A DNA stretch of 64,000 nt from contig OY365819.1 in assembly GCA_959347315.1 (NCBI GenBank), positions 26,207,495 to 26,271,494 on the forward strand. The letters are read 5' to 3'. Origin of the DNA: Bimastos eiseni. Its lineage: Eukaryota > Annelida > Clitellata > Crassiclitellata > Lumbricidae. This document shows, piece by piece, positions 1 through 13,900 of the stretch (position 1 is the stretch's first letter; every line of letters starts with the position of its first letter). Both the position numbers and the translations under genes were made by a program. The notes below the pieces were generated by a model that saw only the letters and a program-made list of their open reading frames with translations, was not told the origin of the DNA and ran no database searches.

Positions 1-317
1 GTCTATATCATCTCTGAATAGAATAGAGGTGAAAGAGATTATGAAGGAAGGCGAAGTAGTAGCTACCCGAACGACCTCACCGTTCTCTAGACCAGCTTCA
101 GTGACCCAACGACAATTAGAATTAATGCAAGAGAATTCTTACAGTCAACTGCAACTGATGAAGGAATTGCATGATAAATTTTTACGATAGTTAGACTAAA
201 GTGAACAGAGAACGATGGAATGTGAAAGGAGGACAGCAGATAAAAGAGAGACGAAAATTCAAAGACAGAATGAAACTGACGTGACTTTAATGCAAGTTGT
301 GAGTTTGCACAGCGGCA

Positions 318-1010
318 TTCGTGCGCCAATAACAGGTCATAAGTATTGTCTGTGTATTGTGGATTCATGCACATGATGTCTTTTTGAAGACATTAGTTGC
401 AAAGGTTGTATGTGAAGCACTGATTGAATTATTCATTAATGTTGGAATACCGTCAGTGATCACGAGTGACAAAGGAACAAACTTTACAGCGAGTCTGACA
501 AGAGAATTCTTTAAATTGATGGGATTTAGTTCAAGGTTTGATACACCAGGTCATCCAGAGGCTGCTGGCTCAGTCGAGAGATGTAAAAAAGCTTTCAAAA
601 AATGGTTTATCACGTTATCGTTGATAATCCAACAATATGGCACAAGATAATTCCTTTTACTGTTTGGGCAGTACGTGAAGTGAAAAATGCAAAAGCAATA
701 GTGACACCTTATATGTTGGATTGTTGGTGTATGGAAAGATTCTACGTGTACCACTTCAAATTTTAAAGGAAAGTTGAACAAGAGAAATCAATTTACCACC
801 TCACATGGAATTAAGCGAGAGAATTATCTGTACAAATTGAAAGAGAACATGGAAAAACCAATACGATTTGCAGAAATACATGCTAGGGAGAAACAACTTC
901 AATATACGAACCAGTAAAACAAGAGAGCAGAACATAAAGAATTTACAGTTGGCGAACAAGTCATTGTTCTGTATCCGACGTCAACAAAATAATTAGGCAT
1001 TCATATTTGG
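318..1010 (+). pseudogene. Retroviral-type integrase core and C-terminal region (broken)
   Basis: A DDE integrase that would insert retrotransposon cDNA. In one frame the stretch before 375 reads GHKYCLCIVDSCT, which matches the first beta strand and the first catalytic Asp region. After a stop and frame change it continues with VITSDKGTNF (second Asp) and HPEAAGSVERCKKAF (catalytic Glu region). Further frame changes carry it through a gypsy-like tail that reads KEFTVGEQVIVLYPTST near 935-990. The catalytic triad is recognisable but spread over different frames, so no active enzyme can be made. Confidence 0.75.
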
Positions 1011-1177
1011 TGGACATGGGAAATGATGGACAAAAAATTGTACATGCTAAAAGATCCGAAAGTATACCACAAGAGCGTTGAGTCGTGGATGGATTCTTGA
1101 CGAAGATGGAGATTTTGGTTCAGTTGTTGAAATACCATTAAAAATTCAGGAACAAAGTGTAGAAAAAACCATTAAAC

Positions 1178-1900
1178 ATGGATCCAGAACAAGTAAATCA
1201 TTTAACACCGCTTCAGCAAAAGCAACTGTTGGATGTATTGAATAAATACGGTAAAAGATTTTCAGACAAACCTGGATTACTTAGATTAAATGAATATGAA
1301 ACTGAGTTGAAGCCAGATTTTCGGGAAATAGAGTTTGCAGCTTATCGAGTTCCTTTGAGCTACCGAACGGAAGTGGAAAGACATATCAAAGAAACGTTGC
1401 AGGAAGTACTACTCAAACGGTCTTCAAGTCGAATGGGAGACCCATTGGTGATGGTAAAGAAGAAGGATGGATCGATAAGACTGGCGTGTGACTATTGTTA
1501 CATCAATTCTTTTATAGTGGACTGTATATATCCGATGCCTATGGTGAAAGATGTTCTGCATTTTCGGTTTGGACTGTCGAAGTGCGTATTGGAGATGTCC
1601 TGTGAAACAATCTGATCAATGGAAAACTACTTTTGTTAAACACAATGGACTGTATGAATATACACTCGTACCGTTTGGTCTAATCAATTCTGGAAGGACA
1701 TTCATGAAAGCGATTTATTTCTACAACCTATTCAAGATTTTGCATAACCATATGTTGAGGACATTGCAGTGCACTCATGTAACTGGAACACACAATTAAA
1801 GCATTCATATTTATACTGATCATAATCCTATGACTTATTTATCTGAATCTATGTCTAAATCTGCTAAACTTGTGTGATAGAATTAGCTTTACATACATTT
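1178..1900 (+). pseudogene. Ty3/gypsy-type reverse transcriptase fragment (broken)
   Basis: Reverse transcriptase of the retrotransposon. The protein opens with a spacer (HLTPLQQKQLLDVLNKYG) and reaches the fingers segment DPLVMVKKKDGSIRLACDY, then YPMPMVKDVL. A frame change near 1600 leads to QWKTTFVKHNGLYEYTLVPFG and continues toward the palm. The YxDD catalytic box is absent. A segment reading TDHNPMTYLSES at about 1815-1855 resembles the RNase H end of gypsy polyproteins, implying an internal deletion. The remnant is non-functional. Confidence 0.8.
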
Positions 1901-1940
1901 GATGTGGTAGTAAAATACAGGACGATTAAATGTTGTAGCC

Positions 1941-2244
1941 GATTGCTTTATTACCGATATTTGACACCGCCCTTCTTCCAACATCTTTTGCTCAGAAGTG
2001 CACACACACGCCTAAACGTCGCAATTGCAGTTGCACTGCAGAGCAATTAGTGGCGGCGCTGGCCTCGAAAATTTGGTGCGCAATAGCGGCAATACGCATG
2101 TTCTGCACATGATGTTCATTTAAAACATATTGAAAGATGTAGCATAATTTCGTTAAAAATTGATCTTTTATCTTTCTTTTGGTACGCAATTGCGTATTTG
2201 GCTTCCATGCAGCGCCGCCACTAAGAGCAATTGTGCGTGAAGGA
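1941..2244. other. Non-coding stretch with a repeat also seen near 8.48 kb
   Basis: No gene recognised. Positions 1973-2012 share the string TGCTCAGAAGTGCACACACA with 8497-8516, so this is probably part of a dispersed repeat family. The rest is unique AT-moderate sequence. Confidence 0.4.
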
Positions 2245-2336
2245 CTTGCTCAAGGTCCCTACACAGTGAAACCGCTCGCTCAGCGCACACTGAACGTTAC
2301 GGGCTGACTGCTCTAACCGATCGGCCACTGTGCCAC
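2245..2336 (-). repeat. tRNA-derived SINE head (copy 1)
   Basis: On the minus strand the segment begins GGCACAGTGGCCGATCGGTT and continues into a region that matches copies at 9513-9622 (minus) and 61756-61800 (plus). The first part fits a tRNA-like RNA polymerase III A box (TGGCCGATNGGTTAGAG). A B box is not clear. The three dispersed copies and the tRNA-like head support a SINE family. Confidence 0.5.
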
Positions 2337-2352
2337 ACTGTGCTTTTCTGGA

Positions 2353-2475
2353 TTGAAATTATATTTTGCTGTATATATATACACAGCAAAATATATATAT
2401 ATATATATATTTGACATTGTATGGAATTGGCCATGTGGTTCTTGTTTATATAAAAATATAATTATATATAGATAT
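2353..2475. repeat. TA-rich simple repeat with a short hairpin
   Basis: Alternating TA tracts. The sequence TTTTGCTGTATA faces TATACACAGCAAAA, forming an obvious hairpin. The reading frames here are low-complexity artefacts. The following 2476-2859 holds no recognised gene. Confidence 0.6.
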
Positions 2476-2859
2476 AGCTACGCGAGTTGGAAGCGATTAG
2501 TACGGAGTTACGTTGCTAGGCAACGTATTAATTTTTCATGCGTGTAAGCAGATATTGCGTAATACATATAGGCTAGCACACGTGAGCGGCTAGCGCGGGA
2601 AATTTTAAGAGATGATGATGATGTTAACAGATGCAGTCGAAATGGTCGACGTCCATAATGTACGTAGATTTTGCATTGACAGTATTATTTGTCGTTGTTT
2701 TCATCAAGTCGTCGAGTTGTTTTTTTTAAAATTAATAACCACTGAAAACAAAACTACAGTGTTATTCATTTCGATACAGAGTATATTTGATACGAAGAAA
2801 CGATCGGACGGTAAAGTGAACCTATATTATGTAAGAGTGCATGAAGGAGTGAAAGACGT

Positions 2860-3462
2860 GTGGCTGACAGAATTGGTGGTGATGGTGGTGATGGTGGAGA
2901 TGGTGGTGATGGTGGAGATGGTGGTGATGGTGGAGATGGTGGTGATGGTGGAGATGGTGGTGATGGTAGTGCTGGTGGTGATGGTGGTGATGGTGGAGAT
3001 GGTAGTGATGGTGGAAATGGTGGTGATAATGGTGATGGTGGTCATGGTGGTCATGGTGGAGATGGTGGTGATGGTGGTGATGGTGGTGATGGTGGAGATG
3101 GTGGTGATGGTGGTCATGGTGGTCATGGTGGAGATGGTGGTGATGGCGGAGATGGTGGTGATGGTGGTGATGGTGGAGATGGTGGTGATGGTGGTGATGG
3201 TGGAAATGGTGGTGATAGTGGTGATGGTGGTGATGGTGGAGATGGTGGTGATGGTGGTGATGGTGGAGATGGTGGTGATGGTGGTGATGGTGGAGATGGT
3301 GGTGATGGTGGTGATGGTGGAGATGGTGGTGATGGTGGTGATGGTGGTGATGGTGGAGATGGTGGTGATGGTGGTGATGGTGGAAATGGTGGTGATGGTG
3401 ATGATGGTGGTGATGGTGGTGATGGTGATGATGGTGGTGATGGTGGTGATGGTGGAGGTGGG
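2860..3462. repeat. GGTGAT/GGAGAT minisatellite, about 600 bp
   Basis: A long array built from trinucleotide blocks (GGT, GAT, GGA) organised into 9- to 21-bp units such as GATGGTGGTGATGGTGGA. Every frame is open in several phases and gives Gly-Asp, Val-Met, His-rich or Pro-Ser low-complexity peptides. I treat these as artefacts. It ends only about 85 bp from the ABCA exon at 3548-3758. Confidence 0.9.
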
Positions 3463-3547
3463 GATCGCAATCAGGTGTGACAACAACGAACGATGAAGAT
3501 ACACAACAGCAATCGACCGATGACAAATGAAGCTGATAATTTCTTAC

Positions 3548-3758
3548 CGTATTTGTCTTTGAGAAACATGGGCGTCCCGTAGCATTGTATCTCGCTCTTG
3601 TACATAATGGCTGTGCGGTCCCCCAATATATCGGCTTCGTCTATGTAGTGTGTCGATAGAATCATCGTCCGGTCCTTTCTCTGGCTCTGTAGAATGTCCC
3701 ATATTTGTCTGCGTGACTCAGGGTCCATTCCAGACGTCGGCTCATCCAGAATCACGAA
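3548..3758 (-). CDS. ABCA exon: NBD1 Walker B, D-loop and H-loop
   Basis: Acceptor ...ATTCTGCAG precedes 3758, and donor GTAAGA follows 3548. The exon reads [13 protein letters not shown] (Walker B with catalytic Glu, then D-loop), then [11 protein letters not shown] (H-loop His) and ends FLKDKYG. This is the family pattern at the end of the nucleotide-binding domain. It is in phase with the exon at 7263-7418. Confidence 0.9.
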
Positions 3759-6700
3759 CTGCAGAATATTATAAAGCAGCATATCATACTCATCGGCTGG
3801 AACAATATTATTATTATGTGCATACCATAATCCAAAGTCGTCAGCCTGGGGCAGTAGGCCTACGATTGCAGGTAGTGACCAAAAATAGAAAGCATTACAA
3901 TCTGTTACATTCTGTGTAATGACAATTTGTCCTAATTACTTTGTAATGGATAAAACGATCACAGAGCATCAGCTTTCTGATCTCCAGAGGATTTCGAGAT
4001 TACCTGAGCCGCGTTGCCTCATCCGGTTTACGTCAATAACGTCGCGCACAAGAGGCCGCGGCTCAAAAGATCACTCAACACATCACCGATGCCAAACAAA
4101 TTCGAAGACTTAATGTCATCGATCCAGCTTCCATTTAAGCAAAATAATTTTCGCCAATCCAGCTTCGGCTTACATAGCCTTCTTTTCATCCCGCTTCCAT
4201 TTATTCGGCTTTATCTAATCAACCCAGCTTCTCATAAACAATATTCTCTTCATCAATCCAGCATCTGCGTTGGTCTAAGCATGAATTCTTTTCATCAATC
4301 CAGCTTCCATTTATGAATGTATTCTTTTCATCAATCAAGCTTCCATATCGGGTCGCTGGCGTTTGGCGATCAACCAAGGACCAATGTACATTGGCGATCT
4401 TTTGGGCCGCGATCTTATTTGTCGGCGATCTTTTGAGGTGCGAACTTTCGTGCGCGAACTTATTATGTATACCGACTCATTCTCTCATCGGCTCCGATAC
4501 CATGCGAATAGGATCCTGCACCAACGTTTCTCGCCAGGATCTTTTCTCTCAGCGTTGTGCATTTCTTCGATTCGTGAGGCATGCCCTGCCCCTTTCGGGG
4601 TGCCTCAAGTTTCTTTCTAAGGATCATACTTAAACCTTCTCCACAATGATGATATTTGCCCCTTGTTGGTGTCTCAAGGATTTTTGCATCAAATATTTGC
4701 GGATGATGTGAAGCCTACATCCAAACGCGCTCGTCGGATGCGGTGACTACTGTGAGTCAGATATGTCTGACCATGAACGTTCTCTCTTCTTGGATGACCT
4801 CCAATCGACTCCTTTTAAACCCATTTAAAATGCAGCTTATTTGGTTGGTAGGCCGTAGGCAACATGAGGGTATTGACATTTCCCGACAAACAGTGATCTG
4901 TTCATTATGTCAGCCACACTTTTCTCCTCTGTCGAACCTGATACCTAAGAACTTCCCCTACACTTTCCAACTGTCTAACTGTAAAGGCGAGAATCTCTGC
5001 TTGTATAATTTGTATGAAATGCAATTCTTAAAATTACAAAGAAACACACTGGTGAATGTAGTATTCACTTTTCTTCTTCAAAACATACGATTAATTCAGT
5101 TTCTGGATAAAACGACGATATTTGAATAGCAACGGTATGTCTATATAATTAAATAGCCTTATTAGACTGCTAAAATCGTACACATTTGGCAGATTAAGGA
5201 ATTAATTTCGTTAAAGAAGTCAAAGTAGGCTTATTATGGATTATTGATCAAAGAATAATTTCCATCAATTTATTTAAAGCCCAAACGATGGCATAGCATA
5301 GGCCTTCGTCTCAATAGTAATCCATCTCCTCTGAATATCGGTTAATTTCCGACTGATTAAAGACACGGGTTGTTCATCTCCTTTGTCAACCACCTTTGTC
5401 AGTAAAGCAGGAACAGCAGAATCACTGCTTCATAATACAAAATTTAAATGACTGGTCAACATAAATGACGTACAAAATCACTTCTACATAATATCTTAAC
5501 CTGCTACCAACTTAAATTACCTGCATTATCACTCTATAAAATTACCCCGCGCTCTCAAACACACCTGCATCACGCGCTCTGGCCTACTCGTTATATGGGG
5601 TCTTTGCAAGCAAACCGGCACGCCGCTCAACACAGTCAGCGCACTTAAAAAGTCTGTCTAATTATATGTATAGGCCTTTACATAATACATACGAATACTG
5701 CAGCGCAGCCCAGACACTGCAAGAAACAATTATAGCTGCACAGAGCTGCCATTGGATTAAAGTTAGAGCCCGCTAGAATCTCTGTGTGCAGGCGTTCTAA
5801 ACGCTGGTACCTATTTGTACCTTTATCGCCATCGCTGCCTGTGAATCAGTCGTTGCTGTTGCGATTGGTTGAAACAGTTTAGTCGCATGGTAAAGCAGAT
5901 CGGCTTCACCGAGTTTTTCATTATGAAATCTCTGTCTTAGTCTATCTACATGTTTGCGGGTTAAATAATCTGACGTCAACGCGTCGCGTTGTTGCTTTGC
6001 CGATACTTTTGCCCACATCTCGCCTTTATCCAGTTTTTAATCGCGTCTTTAACAAGTTAAAGTAAAAACACGGGTTTCTCGGAACCCTCTTTTATGTGGC
6101 AGATGGCGCAATCGTTCCATTTCTTTAAGAGATTTTTTATCACATGTCATTGATGATGTAAACTTGGAGGCGTGGAGCTCGTCAGGGAGGATGCGTTCGA
6201 GTGGTTAAACGATATTTATTTTTTTGCATTTCGGTCGTGTTTTTCTTATGTTTTGAGTCATTTTGGTCATGGTCATGGTTATTTATTTCTCAATTTTGAG
6301 TTACGCCCGAAAATAATTGCTAAATTGCAATGTCATGCAAGCCTGAAAGGTGTGTCAAATTTCAGCTCTATAGGTCGATGAGACATCGTTGACATTTGCA
6401 CATGCTATGGTCCGTGACATACATTACACAAGCCAAGTTAAATAGAAGAATGTGAAAACGGGTCTGTGTAGAGCCTTTTTCGCAGTGTTAATTAAGTTTT
6501 AGTTTACTTTTCAGTCTCAGTTGTAGTTATATTATTAGGACTTTGTTATTTTTTCCATACTAATCAAGTAAATAATATAATAAAAATTAGCGTTATTCAA
6601 GTCATGTGTGCCATACAATAATATAAAAATAAAAAAGTATAATTTTGCGTTTCATGTAGGCCGACCAAAGCAAAAGACCGAAATTTTGCTAATATGAATG

Positions 6701-7856
6701 CTGTTGTGAGAAATACCCATTAAGCAGCGTCGTGCTTTCTCGGTGGTTGGCCCCCCTTTCTGGAATGACCTCCCACTTGAGCTCTACCCTTTGCTTGTGG
6801 CCCAACTATCAGATTAAAAAAAGTCGCTCAAGTTTTTTTTTGTGGTTGGGATGGGCTGGGAGCGCTCCCGAGTAGGCTCCTGAATGGGCGCTAAATAAAT
6901 GCTCAGAATTAGTGAATGAATGAAAGTCCCATAAAATCATATTATCTGAAAGTCCTCCAGGTGTAACCGATATTGTTTTTCACATTTCATCTGCTGTTCC
7001 TCCAACTCTCAGAGGATGACTTAGTGAAATATTTGATTGAGCATGCTATTATAAGGAGTAGTCACCGTTAGTATTTAACAAATCAATTGCAGTTCTCAAA
7101 GTGCTGAGGTCTATGAGAGAATTGATGGGCGAAACCTGTTGATGTCAGTTACATGATTACGCTGAGGCATTTGTGGCTGGTCACAGAGTAACAAGCAGGT
7201 GATATTAGTGGTAGGTACGACCATGGATTCAAAGCTGGCTATCATGAATGTGTGGGACCCGCCTTGGATCCGGCGATGAGCGCAATTCCGACGCTAAGCT
7301 TTCTTCGCTGTCCGCCGGATAGCGATATTACTGGAGTGTCAATTTGCTCTTCCATGTGCAAGACCTTGATCATTTCATTCACCGCCAATGAAGCAATCTT
7401 AGTTGAACTTCCCTTGACCTAAGCATTAATTTATAATTAAATCAACACTGATACGCCATTGTTCATCAAACATTTGCTGCTCGCAGTATTAAATTTTGAC
7501 TATCAAAGTATGTTATTAGGCTGTGCAGATAAAGGTGGTGAGTGTGACCTTGAACATTGCAATACATCGTGTCACTACTCGTTTAATTGCGGTTGAGATG
7601 GAAAACAAGAATCTCCAACGGAGAGCAGTGGGATACAGCGACTTTAGATCCAACAATAATTATTATCCATTTCTTTGCACAAATTCATCGAGGGTCTCGT
7701 TGGCAGGACATCGTCAGAAGAAAATGTCAACAATTTCTATATTGCAGAATATTACAGTGCTTGTGACTAATGAATCCTATTTAAAAAATTACTGTTTATA
7801 ATACCATAAAAGAACCACAATAAAAATTCTGATAATGATTTTAAAGCAACTAATGG

Positions 7857-7887
<31 letters not shown>

Positions 7888-7948
7888 AATGATGATGATG
7901 ACGATGATGATGATAATGATGACGACGACGACGATGACGACGACGATG

Positions 7949-7980
<32 letters not shown>

Positions 7981-10900
7981 GATGATGATAATGATGATGA
8001 TGATCTTTTACTCTTGCCTTTTAACTATCTATCCTCTTTCTATTCTAGTTTGATATATGTTTTTCCTGGCCAATTTTATTTGCAAATCGAGTGAAAGTTT
8101 TTGCAAGATTGTGCTGTAACAATGTGAGAGAAGTGGTTCTATTATACATAAAGTCCTGTGTTCACTAACACCTCATGTCACATTGATCTGTGTGTGTTGC
8201 AAAAATGGGCAGCACAAACAGATTTTTATTGCATTAAGAATTAATAGCAGAATTATTAAAATCCGAAACAACGAGTGATCGCGACACAAGGAAATGTACA
8301 GGCGAATGTTAAATGATGAGAGCTCAATGCCATCGGAAGAAAGTGGAAGATCAGAAAGAGGAAAACGAAACTGAAAGTTAAACCAATGAAGAAAACGAAA
8401 GCGATTATCAGCGAAGGCCAATGAACAGTAGATGACTGCCTATGGAATAGGCGATGTTACAACTGAGATTTTTTGTCCCTCTTCTAAAATTTGTTGCTCA
8501 GAAGTGCACACACATCTCGACGGCACACCTGCATCGGTGCGTGACGTTTTGGCACAGGAGTTTTGGCGAATTATGATACGCAGTTCTCTGATACAATTAT
8601 ATTTTATATTATATATTATACAAGTATATTACACTAGCTGGGAACCCGGCGTTGGACGGGTTGAGACGGGTCTTTGGGTCTTGTATGTAAATAAATAGTG
8701 TTTATATATACATTCTGAATAGACACTGATGCGTACATAGCACATAATGTCTGACCGACTGTGCAAACGATGGCCAACTACTGTATACGTGGTACCTGTA
8801 CGATATCTCCCAAACCGTCCCTTCATCCATGACGGTGTGAAAGAAGAGGTGTTTCAGACAGATATCACGTGAACATGTCGGCAAATGTACAGCAGGTGTT
8901 TCGTCGACACGCTCCTGGCGACTGAAAAGGAAACATTCCTTGGGGAGGTCATGAGACAGGCCTTTGGCCCTGGAGACCAGGAAGAGGGTGGCCGCTGGGT
9001 TCACCAACCCCTCGACTTCGTGTCCAAGGTGTTCCCCGAGCCAACGGTGAAGGTACAAAATTTGAAGCTGGATTGATGGCAATAATTATGTCTAAATGGA
9101 AGTTGGATTGATGAAAAAAATAATGCTAAATTTGAAGCTGGGCTGATGAAAATAATCATGCCTAACTTGACACTGGATTGATGATAACAATGCCGTTTAA
9201 TTAGAATCGGGATTGATGAAAAGAGTGTGATTAAATGGGCTCCGCGACGAGAATTCATATTTTTCCGCTTCTACTTAAGCATGGATTCATATTTTTCCGC
9301 TTCTACTTAAGCATGGATCTTTTTATCACACCAGTTTCCAGTTTAGCATAATAAATAAAACTTCATATTATATTGTAAATTGTATCAGATATCTGCGCCA
9401 AAACGTCCTTCGCCAAAACGTCCTGCGCCAAGAGGTCCTGCGCCAAAGCGGATGCACAAAAACGTCCTGCTCCGCAACTGCACTTATAATACAGAGCTAA
9501 TGTGTGCCAAGTACTTGCTCAAGGTCAATACACAGTGACTCCTCGGACGAGGGTCAGACCCTCATACTCAGGACACACTGAACGTTGCGGGGCAACCGCT
9601 CTAACCAATCGGCCACCGTGCCAAATGTGTCAACTGGTGTAGCCGAAAGAGAAATGAATTAAAGCGATAGAATTGGCACATCAGTCATCGTTTGGAGGAC
9701 ATTGTAGAGAAGAGAAATACGAGAACGAATCATGAATACAGGTAGCAACATCATTTTCACTTTCTTACCTACTGACATCTTCCATATTTCTAAAATATTA
9801 TTCCTGAATTGCAATTTTTTTATTGTTTAGACAATGTTAACAGAAGGCTACTAACTATGGCAAAGAAGAAAGGTGTTCACTGACAGTTAAAGTATCAATG
9901 AGAATGGTGTGCTGTGGACAGAATCCCAGGTTTTGTCGCATCATGTCCATAGCCAGCGTTATGTCGAAGCCGTTTATGACAGCTGAGCCTTTGGACGGTG
10001 GCAGAAACCTTGCAAAACGAATAAACTCCGGATGGCTATTCAAGAATAACAATGCTATTTCTTACTGGTTCAAAACGTTCTTTGTGACCAGGAGAATGAT
10101 TTTTAGAAATGCACCTATCTCCAATGATAAAGCTCATTATAAAGTGTGAATATAACGATTGAAAGGTGCCACTAATGCAACGAAATGTCCGCAATAGATT
10201 AGATTAAGCAATTGGAGAAGATGATCAACAGGAGTTCCAAAGGGTATTGAACCCCGCTGAAAGGAAACCCTAATTTCCCTGTTTAACAAAACTATGAAGA
10301 TGACGAATTGTGAGGAAAGGTACTTGAATACAACACATCAGAAAAAATAAATGACCGAATTACTCGTTCTATTCGTCAGGTGGTACATTGAGGGTGAAGC
10401 AATCAATTTGACATTGCCTACAGTAGAAACAATAAACCATTAAACCCAATAAGCACAATGGAGATGGAAGATAAATGAAATCTTAACTAATCTTAAACTA
10501 TTGAGTTCCAAATTCCCATCACAATCTCCATCAACGCATTTTAATAATGCGTCACAGACAATTGGACAGACGGAGACAAATGCGAGAAAAAAGAACAGAT
10601 TATAATTGTTGATAATTGCATATTTGATTGATGATTGTTTTTTTTTCTTCATTTGATTTGATTTTTTCCTGGAAATGCTATAATTGGTGGAGTTATTAGC
10701 ATAGACTCAGTGGCCTGCTCTGAAAAGATGAGCTAAAGAAGAGGAGTTTAAAAGAAAGAGTTTGAGATCGCTCTTAAACGAATTATAACTAGGAGAGTTT
10801 CTAACTACAGCAGGGAGAGCATTCCAAACCAGCAGGCCAGTGGACTTGATAGAGAATTTCCATGTATTAGTTCTAGAAGCCAAAACACGATAGCCAGAGG

Positions 10901-13900
10901 AACATCTAATATCGCGGGAATGGATCTCAAAGCCTAGTGAGAAATAATTTGGAAGGTTCTAAGTAAAAGATGATAAGTACATCGATAAACAAAAAGACCT
11001 ATCTGTAAATTCCTAATCTGAATAATATTAAGTAGATTAAGGTCACGAAAGATAGTGTGAGAATTTCTGGGAAGTCCACTAATTAGTCTAAACGCCTTCT
11101 TTTGTAATACAGTTATTTTGTCAAGTCTTGGTTCGTAATTGAAAGCCCGAATGAAATTACAAAAGTTGTGTTTGGATATACATGTACCATGGTAAAATAT
11201 AATTGCTTTTTTATATTCATTGGAAGCTTGTATGCAAACTTGGTAAGAATACCGATGGTTTTTGGTATTTTATTACAAATATAGCGAATATGGGTTTTCA
11301 TGTTACGAATTGATCAATGTAAGCTTATACTCCCAAAAATCGTGCATTTTCAACTTAGTGTATCAGGGTGTCCTTTACATAAATGTTTAAACTAGATGGT
11401 TTGGCATTTTTATGTGATTCGAATAATAGACTTGTGTAATTAATTTTGTCAACGCTAGGAGTTAGCTTACTTTCTGCAAACCAATCAGCGACCTTATCGA
11501 GTTCCTAATTTAGAGTGTCTATGAGTGTCTGATAGAAAGCGTGGGAAGAAAACAAATTTGTATCACCAGTAAATAATATTATATAGATGCTGTTGGAAAT
11601 AGAAGCATGGTCGTTAATATAAATAGGAAACAACAGTGGATCCCTGGGGTACTCCATATCTGGTTAATAACAAATCAGAGATGTGTTCATTACAAACGAC
11701 TTCTGAGATCTATTTTGGAAAGAGCTCTCAAACCAACACAACGGGTACCCCTTGTACCATAGTGCTCACGCTTTTTCAACAGTATAGTTCGGCTTACCCC
11801 GTCAAATGCTAAGGCCAATCCAACATGGTCCCACAGTGCTATAAAAATATCTTTAGAAATGGCTTCGATACCCAGCAGGGCCATAAAAGGAGCGTGACCG
11901 ACTTGGAAACCATGTTGAGTTTGGTGTTAAATTGATAAGGGATTGATATAGGAACATAACCTTATATGCATAATTTTGTCAAGGTACTTAACAAAATAGG
12001 ACAAAATTGAAATTGGTCGATGCTTCGTTATGTTTTCTTTGCTACCTTTCTTGAAAACCGGAATTACTATTGCAATTTTTGCTTGATTGGGCACCTTGCC
12101 ATTCCTTAACGAACAGTTGATGACATCAGCCAAAATAGTTTCTTAAAGGTCGCGACTATTAATTATAATCTCAAAAGTGGTCATAGTCAGTCCCACCCAT
12201 AGTCCCACCCAACTGGGATGGAGGAAGAAATTGGTCAAAATATTTTGATGAGGTAGGGATATTGTTAACTAGATCACTTGCAATGCTAGTGAAGCAGGCA
12301 TTGCAGTTATCGGCTGTAGATTGCGGATCTGTTATGGTTTGGTTATTTAGGGCCAAGGAGTCAATTTTGGAGTCTTTAGGAGCAGACCAGGTCTGTTTAT
12401 GATCATTGCTTTTTTTTAAATTCTGATTCATAATAACTTTTTCCGCAATGAATTTCAGTGACTTGAACTTATTCCGATAGGCAATGAATTTTTATTTTAT
12501 TATGTATGATTTTTGCAAAATCTTTTACACATGGAATTTTTGGAGCATGATTTTAATTGCGCAGAGGTCATTCAGGGCTGCTTGCATTTTGTGCCTGCCG
12601 CTGGCCGAGCACGAGTAAGAGAGAGGAAACACTAGATCATAGTTACTTTTATACAAGGAAAGTAAAGCGTCATAGGCCTCCTCTGGCTTGTTAGAATTAC
12701 ACAAGGTTGTGTACTGAAGTGAGGAGTTTATCAGTAGTGATAAACCAGGATCGAAACAAATTATGTTTGTCCATTGTGTTTTTCTAGTAAGTCTATTAGG
12801 AGGAGAGTGCAATTTACGAGTTACATATCTATCCTAGTGGCTTTACTGACGACCGGAAGAAAATGATTAGAAATAAGGTTAGTATAGAATATATTCGTAT
12901 CAGTGGGTTGGCTTGATTTTAAAAGATCAACGTTGAAATCCCCTGCAAGAGTGCAAGTATAACCTCCCTCGTACGATGGTTTAATTTTGTAAGAAGTGAG
13001 TCCATGTCTTCGTTAAATTTGGTCCCGGTGGCCTATAGATCACTCCAAATTAAAGGGGACTTAGCCATGAGGTCAAGTTGTATAAAGGCTCCTTCATAAG
13101 AGCTACTAAGGATGACGGTTTCGACAACATGATACTTTAGAGTATCCTTAATTAGAGCGCAAACTCCACCCCTAGCTGATCTACCCGGGCTTTATGTATA
13201 AAAGTATAATTTGGAATTACTGTTACTTGTTCAAGTCCTTCTCCTAGCCATGTTTCAGTAACTGCTAAAATAGTAACATGCAAGGATTCAAGAATTCCAC
13301 GTATCTCATCTATTTTTGGTAAAATACTTCTACAGTTTATATGCACAATAGACGTATCGGATAGGAAAACTTGATCATTTATACCCAACTGGTCAATTAG
13401 CGTGTCGATAGATTTATAAGGTCTATTCCAGTTCGGCTGGTTAAAGTAGTTCTGGTTCGGGTCGATGTCAAAATTGCCTGTCGTCACATGTAGTTCAGAT
13501 TCATCGGGGAACACGTAAAGGTATAGATTATCCATATTGCATGAATAGATTCACGCAGCGATGAGGCATGATGCATGAAAGATGGGAGGATAATTACCTT
13601 GCCCAGGGTTAGTCATAGGTGAAAGGATGATATTCAGACTCGAGCCAGTGATAGAGTAAAGGAGAAGTCTTATAGGATGAAGTAAACAGGTGTTAACGGA
13701 AAACAAGCTAATGGAACAAAATAAACTTAGCACTTAAGCCCTTAGCACACGACATAGGATTAAATCTAATCGTCCTATACATAGGGTGAATCTATCTAAA
13801 ACAGAAGATGACAGACATAATGAGACAGACAAAATGATTTTCCAGACAACCATAATTTCAACATCTATCAAAATAGTGAAAACAAGTTCAATACTAGCCC

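Larger units (their letters stand above)
1..1940 (+). mobile_element. Ty3/gypsy-class LTR retrotransposon remnant with integrase upstream of reverse transcriptase
   Basis: Decayed pol region of an LTR retrotransposon running off the left edge. Reading left to right on the plus strand there is a charged, Gln-rich stretch (about 40-300, possibly the end of gag), an integrase core and C-terminal region (about 318-1010), a reverse transcriptase (1178-1800) and a scrap of RNase H near 1800-1900. The domains are of Ty3/gypsy type by their motifs. The order integrase before RT is the Ty1/copia arrangement, known within Ty3/gypsy only from the Gmr1-like group. Several frameshifts and stops break it, and no LTR was found. 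The order could also reflect two adjoining fragments, although spacing and orientation fit one element. Confidence 0.75.

Noticed and set aside
2612..3526. Long open frames (Gly-Asp, Val-Met, His, Pro-Ser rich) on both strands
   Set aside because: They all lie on one trinucleotide-based minisatellite that is open in several frames at once.
7835..8053. Met-rich open frame
   Set aside because: Translation of a (GAT)n microsatellite.
8702..9082. 126-codon minus-strand open frame
   Set aside because: No family resemblance and no fitting splice sites. Its start overlaps a minisatellite unit.
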